Positions 31,237-41,292 of a stretch of DNA of 64,000 nt are shown piece by piece. Location of the stretch: NCBI GenBank assembly GCA_024401295.1, contig JAKSLG010000002.1:62001-126000 (forward strand), written 5' to 3'. The notes below the pieces were generated by a model. The model was given only the letters and a program-made list of their open reading frames with translations, made no database searches and was not told the origin of the DNA. Source of the stretch: Bacteroidales bacterium. GTDB lineage: Bacteria; Bacteroidota; Bacteroidia; Bacteroidales; Marinilabiliaceae. The first letter of the stretch is position 1; each line of letters opens with the position of its first letter. Both the position numbers and the translations under genes were made by a program.

Positions 31237-33390
31237 CTATATTTCTACGCCGACAATCAATGTATCGTCAGTCTGCTCATAAAGTTCGCCAGTCATTGGT
31301 GTTGTGCGCCATTGAGTAATAGCATCCTCAATCTGTTGCTTTTGTTCCTCAGACGGCAAACCAGATATGCGTAATATCAATTCATAAAAACGATTGGCAG
31401 CAAACTTACGGACTCTGCCGTCCTTATCAAAACCGAATTGATCTGTCACGCCATCAGAGAAAAGATATATCTTATCATTAGCTGCGAGCTGGAACGACTG
31501 ACTTGTAAATGGCGAAGAGTCGTTGCTATGCGAACCTATCGGCATACGGTCCGGATTAAACTTAAAATATCTGTCATCCCTAACGACAATGACAGGTCGG
31601 AAAGCTCCAGCATAGTGCATTACAAGAGATCGCGTATCAATGGCAATGAGAGCGATATCCATGCCGTCCTGTGTCTCATCAAAGCCGTTGTTCTGATGAA
31701 GCGATTCTTTTATTGCACGACGCATATCGTTAAGTATATTTCCAGCCGACAAATTGTCTGGGTCAATGCGCGCCGCAACATCGTTAAGAGTCGATACGCC
31801 AAGCATGCTTAGAAGAGCTCCAGGCACACCATGACCCGTAGAATCGGCAACGGCAAGCATCTTTATTGGTCCGATTTGCGTGGCCCAATAGAAATCGCCG
31901 GATACAATATTCAAGGGATGATAAACAATAAAATTATGCTTGAAGATATTGTCGATTTGATATTTTGATGGTAAAACCGCCTTCTGAATATGGCTCGCAT
32001 AGTTTATACTATCTGTCAGCTGCTTATTGACCGAAGATATTATTGTATTCTGCCTTAGACTACGACGATACGAACGGATGACGACGAAGATGAGAGCAAT
32101 GGACATAATGAGGAAAATACTGATGAAGACAATAGCGATGTTGCGTTTAAAAGTCTCTGTTTCGAAGTGTATCTCTCGCTCATACATCTTTTGGTCAAAT
32201 TCATTTTTCGCCATATTACGTGCTGCATTAGCAACGAAATCCGGACGTCGTCTATTGCGATCAAGTTCGTTGAATACATGATAGTAATATATAGCATCCT
32301 TGAAACATCCCCTATCTTCGAGCATCTTGGCGTAAAGCTCATAGAAGCGATAATCTTCATCTGAAAAATAATCATAATCAGTTCCATGAGCCGCCATAAT
32401 TGTATCGAGACGACATTTCGCCCTGTCGCCTTGCCCCGAAACTATCAGCCACTCACAATAATCATCGTAGGGAAAAGACAACGAGAGACTATCTTCATAT
32501 CGCCTTGCTTTGTCAAAGACAATCTTGCAACTATCAAGCAATTGTTTTTTCTTGTATGGATCACTGGTTATCTCGGCCTGAGAATTAAGAATCTTGATAT
32601 AAGTTTGACAAAACAGTTGATTGTACCAATAGGGGTTTTTGATCAACACTGGTGCACTCTCACAAATGTATTTCTTAGCCTTAACCAGCAGATCGGGATC
32701 ATTGGCTGTATATTCTGAATTCTTGTATTTCAAGAAGTGAATGTTGCCTAGTACAGATTGCCCGCGGGCAACAGCCTCATAGTCATCAATTTCCCGATAT
32801 ATTCCGATTGCTTTCGTAACACACTCGATAGCCATATCATACATTAGATTGAGGTAATTTATCTGCCCCATTTGTATGAGAGTATTGGCCATACCCCTTT
32901 TATCATTAAGTTGAGTATATATATCAATGGCTTTTTGATAGTTGATATTTGCAGAAGTCAAATCATTGGTCATTGTATAAGAATCGCCAATAAGGACATA
33001 GCAATATGCTACATGCGCTTTATCGCCAATAGAGTCAGATATGGCTATGCTGCGATAGATATATTTATTCGCTTTGACCAGTCCCTTTGAATCAACATCA
33101 GCAAGTTCGCTCCATGCAAGATAAGAGTAACCTAAAGCCTCTTGCCCATAATTCTTGAGTTTTTGAGCCAGACGAATCTGTTTGAGAGCGAACACCTTTA
33201 CAGTGTCAATATTTGAATGATCATGCGCAATAGTGCTATAAATGGAAAGACGCGTTGTATCAGCGATGCCAGGAACATTCAGTGCTTCAAAAAGACTATC
33301 AAAAGCAGATTCACTCGAATCATCGGCCCATGAAGAAATGGTAGATGTAAAAGCCAACAATACAATCTGTATGTACTTGTATATTTTCAT
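31237..33390 (-). CDS. TPR-TM-SpoIIE-type PP2C phosphatase
   Basis: A 717-aa membrane signalling protein: signal peptide (1-22), about 370 residues of TPR-like helices outside the membrane, one transmembrane helix (about 407-430), a coiled linker and a cytosolic SpoIIE/RsbU-type serine phosphatase domain, with S-G-D-F-Y-W, A-V-A-D-S-T-G-H-G-V-P-G-A-L-L-S and a late L-F-S-D-G-V-T-D-Q. The aspartates of the PP2C metal site are conserved. Such proteins in Bacteroidota usually sense envelope signals and dephosphorylate anti-sigma-factor antagonists or response partners; no partner gene is nearby. Codons are AT-rich compared with the flanking genes. Confidence 0.88.
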   Translation of the reverse strand: MKIYKYIQIVLLAFTSTISSWADDSSESAFDSLFEALNVPGIADTTRLSIYSTIAHDHSNIDTVKVFALKQIRLAQKLKNYGQEALGYSYLAWSELADVDSKGLVKANKYIYRSIAISDSIGDKAHVAYCYVLIGDSYTMTNDLTSANINYQKAIDIYTQLNDKRGMANTLIQMGQINYLNLMYDMAIECVTKAIGIYREIDDYEAVARGQSVLGNIHFLKYKNSEYTANDPDLLVKAKKYICESAPVLIKNPYWYNQLFCQTYIKILNSQAEITSDPYKKKQLLDSCKIVFDKARRYEDSLSLSFPYDDYCEWLIVSGQGDRAKCRLDTIMAAHGTDYDYFSDEDYRFYELYAKMLEDRGCFKDAIYYYHVFNELDRNRRRPDFVANAARNMAKNEFDQKMYEREIHFETETFKRNIAIVFISIFLIMSIALIFVVIRSYRRSLRQNTIISSVNKQLTDSINYASHIQKAVLPSKYQIDNIFKHNFIVYHPLNIVSGDFYWATQIGPIKMLAVADSTGHGVPGALLSMLGVSTLNDVAARIDPDNLSAGNILNDMRRAIKESLHQNNGFDETQDGMDIALIAIDTRSLVMHYAGAFRPVIVVRDDRYFKFNPDRMPIGSHSNDSSPFTSQSFQLAANDKIYLFSDGVTDQFGFDKDGRVRKFAANRFYELILRISGLPSEEQKQQIEDAITQWRTTPMTGELYEQTDDTLIVGVEI

Positions 33391-33567
33391 AGATATAATC
33401 TGCTAAAGCACGCACACAAGTTTCTACGAAACTGTATCATTATAGTTTCATGCATAAAAATTATCTGACACAGGTTGATAAGCTTGCCAAGAAATAAGAC
33501 ATTACTGTTTCGGGGTATTTACAAGACCAAGACTTAACAGCGGCGGAAGAACATTTTGAGATAAACG

Positions 33568-33599
33568 TTTGCTGATTAGCGCAGATATTCATACATTTG
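33568..33599 (+). promoter_or_regulatory. Promoter for the DUF1963-HD-ComEC unit
   Basis: TTTG (33568-33571), 20-nt spacer and TACATTTG (33592-33599) fit the consensus. It lies inside an open frame that extends upstream of 33623, so translation must begin downstream, supporting the ATG at 33623. Confidence 0.75.
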
Positions 33600-33622
33600 C
33601 TCACACATCAAAAAGAACAGCC

Positions 33623-34540
33623 ATGTCCATTATCGGGAACGTAATATCAAAATTGCTAGGCAACAAAAAAGCTCAAACCCAAGACGAAGTTAAGCAATTT
33701 GACTGTGACGAAATAATCAAGAGGATTTCAGAACAGATTGCACCGAACCCGATGGTCTCTCTCAACATCAAAAAGACGACAGACGATGTATCGGTCTTTG
33801 ACTCAAAAATAGGCGGAAGGCCATATTTGCCAAAAGATTTTGCATATCCCTGTGTAGGAGAAGGTCATTTCGCTGGAGAGCAATTGCATTTCCTGGCGCA
33901 GATCAATTTCGCGCAGATGCCTAATATTGAGCCATTTCCCAAAGAAGGCATTCTCCAATTCTATATTTGCGGAAATCCAGAAAACTACTCATACGGATGC
34001 GAATACGGCAACGACAACGCGGCAAAAGGAAATGAGTTTCGCGTTGTCTTCCACAAGGACATCTGCACCGATGAGACGCAACTCATGGATGCGAACGACA
34101 TGCCGAAATGGGCTGAAGACGAAGATTTTCCTGCAATGGGAATTTTTGCAATAGAAGCGGGAGGCGTTTCAGATTGCCCGCTATCTGTCCAGGATTTCCG
34201 ATTCGATGAAGTGCTTGCAAAAGTTGTCAAAGAACTTTATGGAACCGAAATTGAAACTATAAACGATTTGGGCTCAAGCATTCGCAAAAGGCTTCAGAAA
34301 AAACTAAAAGCCGAAGGATCGCATATTGGCGGCTATCCATTTTTCTGTCAGGAAGATGTCAGAAAGACAAATTTTGAAAAGCACACGACATTGCTTTTCC
34401 AACTCGATAGTCATCAGAATGAAAATGGTGAATATGACATAATGTGGGGTGATATGGGCGTTGCGAATTTCTTCATCGAACCAAATGCCATGAAGAACCT
34501 AGACTTCACAAACGTATTGTTTAATTGGGATTGTTATTAA
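33623..34540 (+). CDS. DUF1963 (YwqG-like) protein
   Basis: A 305-aa cytosolic protein of the DUF1963 family, with characteristic I-G-G-x-P-x-L-P, L-x-F-L-A-Q-I-N-F-A-Q and the Trp/Asp-rich M-W-G-D-M-G-V-A-N-F-F-I segment near the end. The family is widespread; its biochemical function is not known. It is first in a run with an HD hydrolase (12-bp gap) and ComEC core (19-bp gap). Confidence 0.8.
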   Translation: MSIIGNVISKLLGNKKAQTQDEVKQFDCDEIIKRISEQIAPNPMVSLNIKKTTDDVSVFDSKIGGRPYLPKDFAYPCVGEGHFAGEQLHFLAQINFAQMPNIEPFPKEGILQFYICGNPENYSYGCEYGNDNAAKGNEFRVVFHKDICTDETQLMDANDMPKWAEDEDFPAMGIFAIEAGGVSDCPLSVQDFRFDEVLAKVVKELYGTEIETINDLGSSIRKRLQKKLKAEGSHIGGYPFFCQEDVRKTNFEKHTTLLFQLDSHQNENGEYDIMWGDMGVANFFIEPNAMKNLDFTNVLFNWDCY

Positions 34541-34552
34541 AGATAAAAAACT

Positions 34553-35173
34553 ATGAATCAGCAAGTACAGAATAAAAACGAATTCATCAAACTGCTCCAA
34601 TCGACCGAGCGAGACGATGTTGACTACGTAATCGAAGACATCGAAAGACTTGGATTTTTTGATGCTCCAGCATCGTCGCGTTTCCATCTGAACTACGACG
34701 GCGGTCTGTGCGAACACTCGCTCAATGTATGCAAAGTCGCATTGCGTCTGCGCGATCAAATGATTGACATGAAGCCGGAACTTGAAGCTCTACTGCCAAA
34801 AGACAGTGTCATCGTTGCCAGTCTGCTGCATGACGTATGCAAGGCCGATATTTACAAACCGACCGTCAAGAAAGTAAAGAACGAATTCGGCGTTTTAGTC
34901 GATCAGCCTGGATATGACGTTGATTACAAGAACTTTCCACTTGGACATGGCGAGAAGTCCGTCATCGTCATTCTTCGATGCGGATTTGACCTCACCGACG
35001 ACGAGATAATGGCCATCCGCTGGCACATGAATGCGTGGGATTTGCCATTCCAAAGTCCGGAACTCAAAAACTGCATCAACACGGCAAGGGACAAATGTCC
35101 TCTCTGCGGACTCATTCAAGCAGCCGACACACTTGCGGCAAACCTTATCGAAAGAAACGACGAAAAGCTCTAA
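34553..35173 (+). CDS. HD-domain hydrolase
   Basis: A 206-aa HD-superfamily protein: metal-ligand histidine in L-C-E-H-S-L-N-V (residues ~52-59), the H-D pair in A-S-L-L-H-D-V-C-K, and the late aspartate in Q-A-A-D-T-L-A-A. A conserved C-P-L-C-G sits just before the last motif. Members act as phosphohydrolases on nucleotides, but the substrate cannot be read. Downstream of DUF1963 and upstream of ComEC. Confidence 0.8.
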   Translation: MNQQVQNKNEFIKLLQSTERDDVDYVIEDIERLGFFDAPASSRFHLNYDGGLCEHSLNVCKVALRLRDQMIDMKPELEALLPKDSVIVASLLHDVCKADIYKPTVKKVKNEFGVLVDQPGYDVDYKNFPLGHGEKSVIVILRCGFDLTDDEIMAIRWHMNAWDLPFQSPELKNCINTARDKCPLCGLIQAADTLAANLIERNDEKL

Positions 35174-35192
35174 TCGATGACAGACTGAGAAG

Positions 35193-37265
35193 ATGCCGTT
35201 ACGTTCTATACTACAGGCATATTATAAATATTTTGCCAAAGACATACAACGAGTGCCACTGCTGCGATGCCTTATTGCATACTGCTGTGGCATCTTTTTG
35301 TCGTCTGTAGTAAGACTTCCATCTTCGATCTACTTCTTCGTCGCATTCATCGTCGCCATAATCTGTCTGCTATTAAACATATCAAGACAATCACCCACGC
35401 TCTCAAGGATTGTCAAAATAACAGTCTTCATTGCGACAATGCTTTTCGGCATGGTCTATTGCCCGCTCCGACAAGGCGAATGGCTAAATGAATACGGACG
35501 GGCCAGAATAAGCGGACAGATTGCGGAAGACTACCGCATATATGACAAAGGCAAGAGCGTTGTTTTCAATGCAGACACGATAGAAATAAACAACTGTCTG
35601 ATAACAAATTGCAAAGGCATTGTTTTCCTTGACTCAACGAATGTAAATGTCAATCCGGGGTGCAATATTGCATTCGAAGGTGAAATCAAAACTCCGCGTC
35701 AATATCTGTTCAGCATGCTGAACTATGCCGAATATCTTTCGCAGAAGAACTATCAGTTCATGGCAACTGCCGACACGATAGTTGAAAGACCGGCAAATCG
35801 CTACACGGTTGCGTATTGGGTTGGAACTGCGCGCAGCTGGGTCAAGGAAAGACTGATTTCGACCGGAGTGGACAAAAGCCATGCCGGCTTTCTAATGGCA
35901 CTGATGATGGGCGACAGAAGCGGCATCACACCCGCAATGAAAGTCGAATTTTCGAGCGGAGGCATAATCCACATCTTGGCAGTCAGCGGCATGCACGTCG
36001 GCATCATCTACGCAGCTCTTTGTCTGCTAATCGGATGGCGCAGAAAACAGCGTTCGCCATGGCAGGCATATATCATCGTCATCATACTTTGGGTTTACGC
36101 CATAATATGCGGACTGTCGCCATCGGCAATGCGAGCAACAATAATGATGTCGATATTTGAAATCGGCTCCGCAAAACTACGTCGTTCAGACTCGCAAAAC
36201 ACAATGGTTGTTGCTGCGTTCGTCATTTTACTATACGATCCGCTCAACCTCTTCTCGATAGGATTCTATCTCAGTTTCTGCGCTGTGTGGGGACTCATAT
36301 CGTTTCTTCCTCCACTTCAACTACGCTATGAGCTTAAAAACCTGAGCGACAAAGAGAAAACAAGCGGAAAAATTCTAGACAAATTAAAGAAAGGAACCGT
36401 ATCAATCGTACTGGTATCGACAATAGCACAAATAGCAACGGCACCTGTTTCGCTCTATTGTTTTCATAGATTTCCGACATATTTCCTACCGACAAACATC
36501 GTTGTCGTAACATCTCTGCCAATCATTATCTTCACAGCCATAGCGACACTCATCATTGGCGGCATAGTCAACGTCGCACTGATTATGAACACTATGCTGG
36601 ATATGATGTTTTCATTCGTATCGCTAATATCTTCACTGCCATTCAGTGTCATAAATGACATCGATTTCTCGTTTGCAGAAACAATCTTTGCGCTACTGAC
36701 TCTTTATTCGCTATCGTGGACTATCTCACAAGTCTCTGCCGGTGTGCTGGAGTCAACGCAAATAAAGGTTGTTTTCTTCTCATTTTTCTTGATGTTCATG
36801 TCGGGCATATATGCAGAATTCACGAAAAACAGAGCGACGCATCTGATTGTTTATGAAACGTATGGCAACGTGAACGTCGTTGCTGCTACAAAGGGAGAGG
36901 CATACTGCTTCATTGCCGACACTGCACAAAATACGGCAAAACGCACAGTTGAAAACATAAAGACGAAATTCGACCTCGACAGCATCAACATCGATTTGCT
37001 GAGAGACAAACTTCAGATTGAGACAAAAAACGACACATTGTATGTTGCTGCCTCACAGCCATCATACCCACTTTCTGCACTTTCATCAATCGTCATCTGC
37101 AATGACGCACGGCCACCCGAGACATCGGACGCTACAACAAACATACGGAATGTCGTCATCACGTCATCGGCACTATTCAGAAGGGAATGGAAAGATTATT
37201 GCAATAAAAACGGTATCACATTATATGATGCGGCTAGCGAACCATCCTGGATATCAGGAGAATAG
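35193..37265 (+). CDS. ComEC/Rec2-type DNA-uptake channel, core without MBL domain
   Basis: A 690-aa polytopic protein with an N-terminal DUF4131-type region and the Competence domain (many hydrophobic helices from ~230 to 520, including H-I-L-A-V-S-G-M-H-V-G). The C-terminal ~150 residues form a soluble tail that lacks H-x-H-x-D-H, so no metallo-beta-lactamase domain is present. Bacteroidota ComEC proteins of this length are common. Likely role: passage of single-stranded DNA across the inner membrane. Ends 1 bp before the EamA stop on the opposite strand. Confidence 0.85.
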   Translation: MPLRSILQAYYKYFAKDIQRVPLLRCLIAYCCGIFLSSVVRLPSSIYFFVAFIVAIICLLLNISRQSPTLSRIVKITVFIATMLFGMVYCPLRQGEWLNEYGRARISGQIAEDYRIYDKGKSVVFNADTIEINNCLITNCKGIVFLDSTNVNVNPGCNIAFEGEIKTPRQYLFSMLNYAEYLSQKNYQFMATADTIVERPANRYTVAYWVGTARSWVKERLISTGVDKSHAGFLMALMMGDRSGITPAMKVEFSSGGIIHILAVSGMHVGIIYAALCLLIGWRRKQRSPWQAYIIVIILWVYAIICGLSPSAMRATIMMSIFEIGSAKLRRSDSQNTMVVAAFVILLYDPLNLFSIGFYLSFCAVWGLISFLPPLQLRYELKNLSDKEKTSGKILDKLKKGTVSIVLVSTIAQIATAPVSLYCFHRFPTYFLPTNIVVVTSLPIIIFTAIATLIIGGIVNVALIMNTMLDMMFSFVSLISSLPFSVINDIDFSFAETIFALLTLYSLSWTISQVSAGVLESTQIKVVFFSFFLMFMSGIYAEFTKNRATHLIVYETYGNVNVVAATKGEAYCFIADTAQNTAKRTVENIKTKFDLDSINIDLLRDKLQIETKNDTLYVAASQPSYPLSALSSIVICNDARPPETSDATTNIRNVVITSSALFRREWKDYCNKNGITLYDAASEPSWISGE

Positions 37266-38162
37266 CTATACTGTTTTTTTGCGTTTATTGCAGAGATACA
37301 CGCCCGCAATCGTCATTATGCATCCTAATATAGCTAAAAGCGTTATTCGCTCATCGAGAACAATATAGGCGACAAAAAGAGACGTTACAGGATTGAAATA
37401 CAGATAATTACCGGCTGCAACAATTCCAATTCGTCGAATGACGATATTCCAAATCAAGAAACAACCCAACGAAGCGACAAGACCAAGGAAAAGCAAAGTC
37501 CCGAGTACTGTCGGATTGGTCAAAACTGAGAATGACAATGCAGAATCACCAGATAGATAATCGTTTATGCAAACAGGCATCATTGTCAGAGTGCCCCAGA
37601 AAAAGACCTTTCTCGTTATCACGGACGATGTATAGTTGCCTTCCATCAGTCGAATGACAAGACTATATATTCCCCATAAAACAGATGCGCCAAGGCTCAA
37701 AAAGATGACCGCAGGATCATCATCAAGAACAAACACACCATTCATGACAACGAGCGAAACACCAACAAGAGCGACAAGCGAACCTGCAAGGAAACGCGAC
37801 GACAGCTTCTCTTCACGATGAAAAATCCTGTTCATCAGAGCAGTCACGATAGGCGTCGTGCATACCAACAAAGCGACTGTACTTGTGGCACTGGAAATCT
37901 TGACTGCCGTATTTTCAGAAAGGAAATAAAGCGAACCGCCAGTCAAACCAAGGATGGCAAACAGCATTTCATCCTTGATGCTTGTGACAATTTTGTCGTG
38001 ACAAAATGGCATCATTAGAGTCCATGCCAGAATGAAGCGGAAACACATTATCTCAGCCGGCGTTAGTCCTTCATTCAAAAGCACTTTACTCGCAACAAAC
38101 GTGCTACCCCACAGACAAGCCGTCATGAGGCCAAGAATATGCCATCTGAGATTTGAGTTCAT
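37266..38162 (-). CDS. EamA/DMT family transporter
   Basis: A 298-aa protein with ten hydrophobic helices in two EamA repeats (M-x-A-C-L-W-G-S-T-F-V-A-S-K start; second repeat beginning G-A-S-V-L-W-G-I-Y-S). Drug/metabolite-type permease; substrate unknown. An earlier TTG start (38171) is possible, but ATG 38162 is preferred. It lies downstream of the valS terminator and convergent with comEC. Confidence 0.85.
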   Translation of the reverse strand: MNSNLRWHILGLMTACLWGSTFVASKVLLNEGLTPAEIMCFRFILAWTLMMPFCHDKIVTSIKDEMLFAILGLTGGSLYFLSENTAVKISSATSTVALLVCTTPIVTALMNRIFHREEKLSSRFLAGSLVALVGVSLVVMNGVFVLDDDPAVIFLSLGASVLWGIYSLVIRLMEGNYTSSVITRKVFFWGTLTMMPVCINDYLSGDSALSFSVLTNPTVLGTLLFLGLVASLGCFLIWNIVIRRIGIVAAGNYLYFNPVTSLFVAYIVLDERITLLAILGCIMTIAGVYLCNKRKKTV

Positions 38163-38188
38163 TAATTCCAACGATTGGTTTCTTATTC

Positions 38189-38223
38189 AAAAAGGCTGTC
38201 AACCAAACAGATTGACAGCCTTT
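38189..38223 (-). terminator. Terminator after valS
   Basis: A perfect 12-bp stem (38191-38202 with 38212-38223), 9-nt loop and a T-run on the minus strand (AAAAA at 38189-38193 on plus). Confidence 0.85.
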
Positions 38224-38245
38224 AATCTATCTCCGAAATGAATGA

Positions 38246-40888
38246 TTATTTCTTGAGTTTTGCAAGGCTTTCCTTGAGGGCAGCAATCTTGCTTTCTGCA
38301 TCACTCTGCTTTTTCTTCTCAAGTTCAACAACTGCAGCAGGAGCATTTGCTACGAACTTCTCGTTCGAAAGCTTCTTCTGAACTCCGATGAGGAATCCTT
38401 CAAGATGCTTCAAATCAGCCTCTTGCTTACGTATTTCGGCCTCAACGTCAACGAGGTTGCCAAGTGGAACACTGTATTCCGTTGTACCGACCATGAATGT
38501 TGCAGCAGTATCGTCCTTAACAGACACGATGTCGATGCCAGAAAGATTTGCCATCTTGATGATACAGCTACTGAGGTTTTCGAGTGGATTCTGACCAACG
38601 ATCTGTAGAACCAGAAGTTCCTTTTGAGCGATGTTCTTCTGATTACGAATTGTACGAACTCCACTGACAACATCCTTTGCTGCATCAAAGGCTGTGATGA
38701 ATTTCTCGTCGTCTGCACTAACTGTTGCCTCTGTCACACGTGCCATCATTATGCTCTCGCCATCCTTACGATCATAGATGTGCTGCCACAACTCCTCTGT
38801 GATGAATGGCATGAATGGGTGGAGAAGCTTCAGAAGTTCGTCAAAGAAACCGAGTGTTGCCTCAAATGTTGCTTTATCGATTGGCTTCTGATATGCTGGC
38901 TTGATAAGTTCAAGATACCATGATGAGAATTCATCCCAGAAGAGCTTATATATTGCCATGAGCGCTTCTGACAGACGATATTTCGAGAAGAGGTCTGCCA
39001 CTTCTGCCGACGTCTTGCGAAGAAGTGCATCAAACCACTTGACTGCAATCTGCGATGCTTCCGGCTGTGCAATGTCTGCAACTTCCCAGCCTTTGACAAG
39101 GCGGAATGCATTCCATATCTTGTTGTTGAAGTTACGGCCCTGCTCACAGAGTGAGTCATCGAAAAGTATGTCGTTGCCTGCTGGCGCAGAGAGCATCATA
39201 CCCATGCGCACGCCATCGGCTCCATATTTATCAATAAGTTCAAGTGGATCAGGCGAGTTGCCGAGAGACTTTGACATCTTGCGGCCGATCTTGTCGCGAA
39301 CGATACCTGTGAAGTATACATTCTTGAATGGCATCTTACCCTGATATTCGTAGCCTGCCATGATCATACGAGCCACCCAGAAGAAGATGATATCAGGACC
39401 TGTTACGAGGTCGCTTGTTGGATAGTAGTAGTTGATCTCTTCGTTGCCTGGGTTATTGATGCCGTCAAAGAGTGATATAGGCCACAACCATGACGAGAAC
39501 CAAGTATCGAGACAGTCGCTATCCTGGCGAAGGTCTTCCATCTTGATGTTGGCATCTTTCTGCTTAGCTAGTTCAAGTGCCTTCTCGGCAGTTTCTGCAA
39601 CAACAAATCCACCTTGTGGGAGATAGTATGCAGGGATACGATGACCCCACCAAAGCTGACGACTGATACACCAGTCTTTGATATTCTCCATCCAGTAGCG
39701 ATATGTATTCTTATATTTTGCTGGATAGAATTTTATATCATCATTCATTACGGCTTCAAGTGCAGGCTTTGCAAGATGCTCCATCTTGAGGAACCACTGC
39801 ATCGAGAGCTTAGGCTCGATTGCTACGCCTGTACGTTCCGAACAGCCGACTTTATTGTCATAATCCTCAGTCTTCTCCATGAGACCTGCAGCCTCAAGGT
39901 CAATAGCGATCTGCTTGCGCACATCAAAACGATCCTGACCGATATAGAGTCCTGCAGCTTCGCTGATTGTCGCGTCGTCGTTGAAGATATCAATTATTGG
40001 GAGGTTATACTTCTCACCAAGCATATAGTCAGCTACGTCGTGAGCCGGTGTAACCTTCAAACAACCTGTACCGAAGCCTATCTCAACATACTCATCCTCG
40101 ATGATAGGAATCACACGATTGACGAGAGGAACGATTACCTTCTTGCCCTTGAGCCATTGGTTCTTCTCATCCTGAGGATTGATGCAGACTGCAGCATCGC
40201 CCATGATAGTCTCCGGACGTGTTGTTGCAACGATACAGTACTTGCCGCTGCCATCAGGCTTGCCATCCTCACCGGCAATCATATACTTGAGATAGAACAA
40301 TTTGCTATGTTCTTCCTTATATATCACCTCCTCATCAGAGAGAGCCGTGAGCGCCTTAGGGTCCCAGTTGACCATGCGCACGCCACGATAGATAAGTCCT
40401 TTATTGTAGAGGTCACAGAAAACCTTGATTACGGCTTCCGAGCGATTCTCATCCATTGTAAATGCCGTACGATCCCAGTCACACGACGCACCGAGTTTGC
40501 GGAGCTGCTTGAGAATGATTCCGCCATGCTCGTTTGTCCAGTCCCATGCATGCTTGAGAAACGCGTCACGGCTAAGATCGGTCTTCTTGATGCCCTGCTG
40601 AGCGAGACGATTGACAACCTTTGCCTCTGTTGCGATAGAAGCATGGTCTGTACCAGGCACCCAGCATGCATTCTTACCCATCATACGCGCACGACGCACG
40701 AGGATATCCTGAATTGTATTATTAAGCATGTGGCCCATGTGGAGCACACCTGTTACGTTAGGTGGAGGGATGACGACAGTATATGGCTGACGACTATCTG
40801 GTTTTGAAGCAAAAAGCTTCTGATCAATCCAATACTTATACCAGCGCTCTTCAATCTCAGCTGGTGTGTACTTTGTGGCGAGTTCCAT
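38246..40888 (-). CDS. valS: Valyl-tRNA synthetase
   Basis: Charges tRNA-Val. The 880-aa chain has the class I signatures [13 protein letters not shown] (41-53) and K-M-S-K-S-L-G-N, the [14 protein letters not shown] motif typical of Val/Ile/Leu enzymes, an editing domain and a C-terminal coiled coil (Lys/Glu-rich, residues ~810-880). The frame is open to 40918, but ATG 40888 gives the normal start. A consensus promoter lies just upstream. A terminator follows. Confidence 0.97.
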   Translation of the reverse strand: MELATKYTPAEIEERWYKYWIDQKLFASKPDSRQPYTVVIPPPNVTGVLHMGHMLNNTIQDILVRRARMMGKNACWVPGTDHASIATEAKVVNRLAQQGIKKTDLSRDAFLKHAWDWTNEHGGIILKQLRKLGASCDWDRTAFTMDENRSEAVIKVFCDLYNKGLIYRGVRMVNWDPKALTALSDEEVIYKEEHSKLFYLKYMIAGEDGKPDGSGKYCIVATTRPETIMGDAAVCINPQDEKNQWLKGKKVIVPLVNRVIPIIEDEYVEIGFGTGCLKVTPAHDVADYMLGEKYNLPIIDIFNDDATISEAAGLYIGQDRFDVRKQIAIDLEAAGLMEKTEDYDNKVGCSERTGVAIEPKLSMQWFLKMEHLAKPALEAVMNDDIKFYPAKYKNTYRYWMENIKDWCISRQLWWGHRIPAYYLPQGGFVVAETAEKALELAKQKDANIKMEDLRQDSDCLDTWFSSWLWPISLFDGINNPGNEEINYYYPTSDLVTGPDIIFFWVARMIMAGYEYQGKMPFKNVYFTGIVRDKIGRKMSKSLGNSPDPLELIDKYGADGVRMGMMLSAPAGNDILFDDSLCEQGRNFNNKIWNAFRLVKGWEVADIAQPEASQIAVKWFDALLRKTSAEVADLFSKYRLSEALMAIYKLFWDEFSSWYLELIKPAYQKPIDKATFEATLGFFDELLKLLHPFMPFITEELWQHIYDRKDGESIMMARVTEATVSADDEKFITAFDAAKDVVSGVRTIRNQKNIAQKELLVLQIVGQNPLENLSSCIIKMANLSGIDIVSVKDDTAATFMVGTTEYSVPLGNLVDVEAEIRKQEADLKHLEGFLIGVQKKLSNEKFVANAPAAVVELEKKKQSDAESKIAALKESLAKLKK

Positions 40889-40915
40889 ATTTGTTTTTTC
40901 CGTAATTTTAGAGTG

Positions 40916-40947
40916 CAAAATTAATCATTTTGTTTGGATGCATCAAA
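40916..40947 (-). promoter_or_regulatory. Promoter for valS
   Basis: On the minus strand TTTG (complement of 40944-40947), 20 nt and TAATTTTG (complement of 40916-40923) match the consensus, 27 nt upstream of the ATG at 40888. It overlaps the 3' end of the nfeD gene slightly. Confidence 0.72.
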
Positions 40948-40952
40948 CTTGT

Positions 40953-41285
40953 TCAAGCCTTTTCAACTACTGCTTGACTTGCAGATGCTTCAATCACAAC
41001 AATATCGGTACCTTTTGCTATAAAAGGGCCATTAGAAACGGCATCAAGTCGTTTCCCGTCAATATCAACCTTACCTCCTGGACGCAAGTCTGTTATGGCG
41101 GTGCCTCGCTTGCCACAAAGGCCAAGAACCGACGTATCGGTTCCGATATATCCTTCCTGATCTGAATTCAAAACGACAATTGAACTTTTTGAGCGTTCTG
41201 TATTAAACAGCAAATGGCACACATATAGGACAATAAAAAGAAGTCCAAGCCCCCCCGCAATTAAAAATATCCAAGAATAGTCCAT
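40953..41285 (-). CDS. Short NfeD-type membrane protein
   Basis: A 110-aa protein: one N-terminal membrane helix (residues ~5-25) and a C-terminal OB-fold (E-G-Y-I-G-T, G-K-R-G-T-A-I-T-D-L-R-P-G-G-K-V-D-I-D-G), as in NfeD C-terminal domains. The serine-protease half of full-length NfeD is absent. Such short NfeD proteins often sit beside floA (flotillin) and help build membrane domains; here there is no floA, and it follows an alpha-oxoamine synthase gene by 7 bp. Confidence 0.78.
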   Translation of the reverse strand: MDYSWIFLIAGGLGLLFIVLYVCHLLFNTERSKSSIVVLNSDQEGYIGTDTSVLGLCGKRGTAITDLRPGGKVDIDGKRLDAVSNGPFIAKGTDIVVIEASASQAVVEKA

Positions 41286-41292
41286 AAGGCAA

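Noticed and set aside
33569..33622. Upstream extension of the DUF1963 frame
   Set aside because: The promoter boxes lie inside it; the ATG at 33623 is the first sensible start.
39614..40807. A 397-codon plus-strand open frame antisense to valS
   Set aside because: It is contained in a well-conserved essential gene and its product has no recognisable family.
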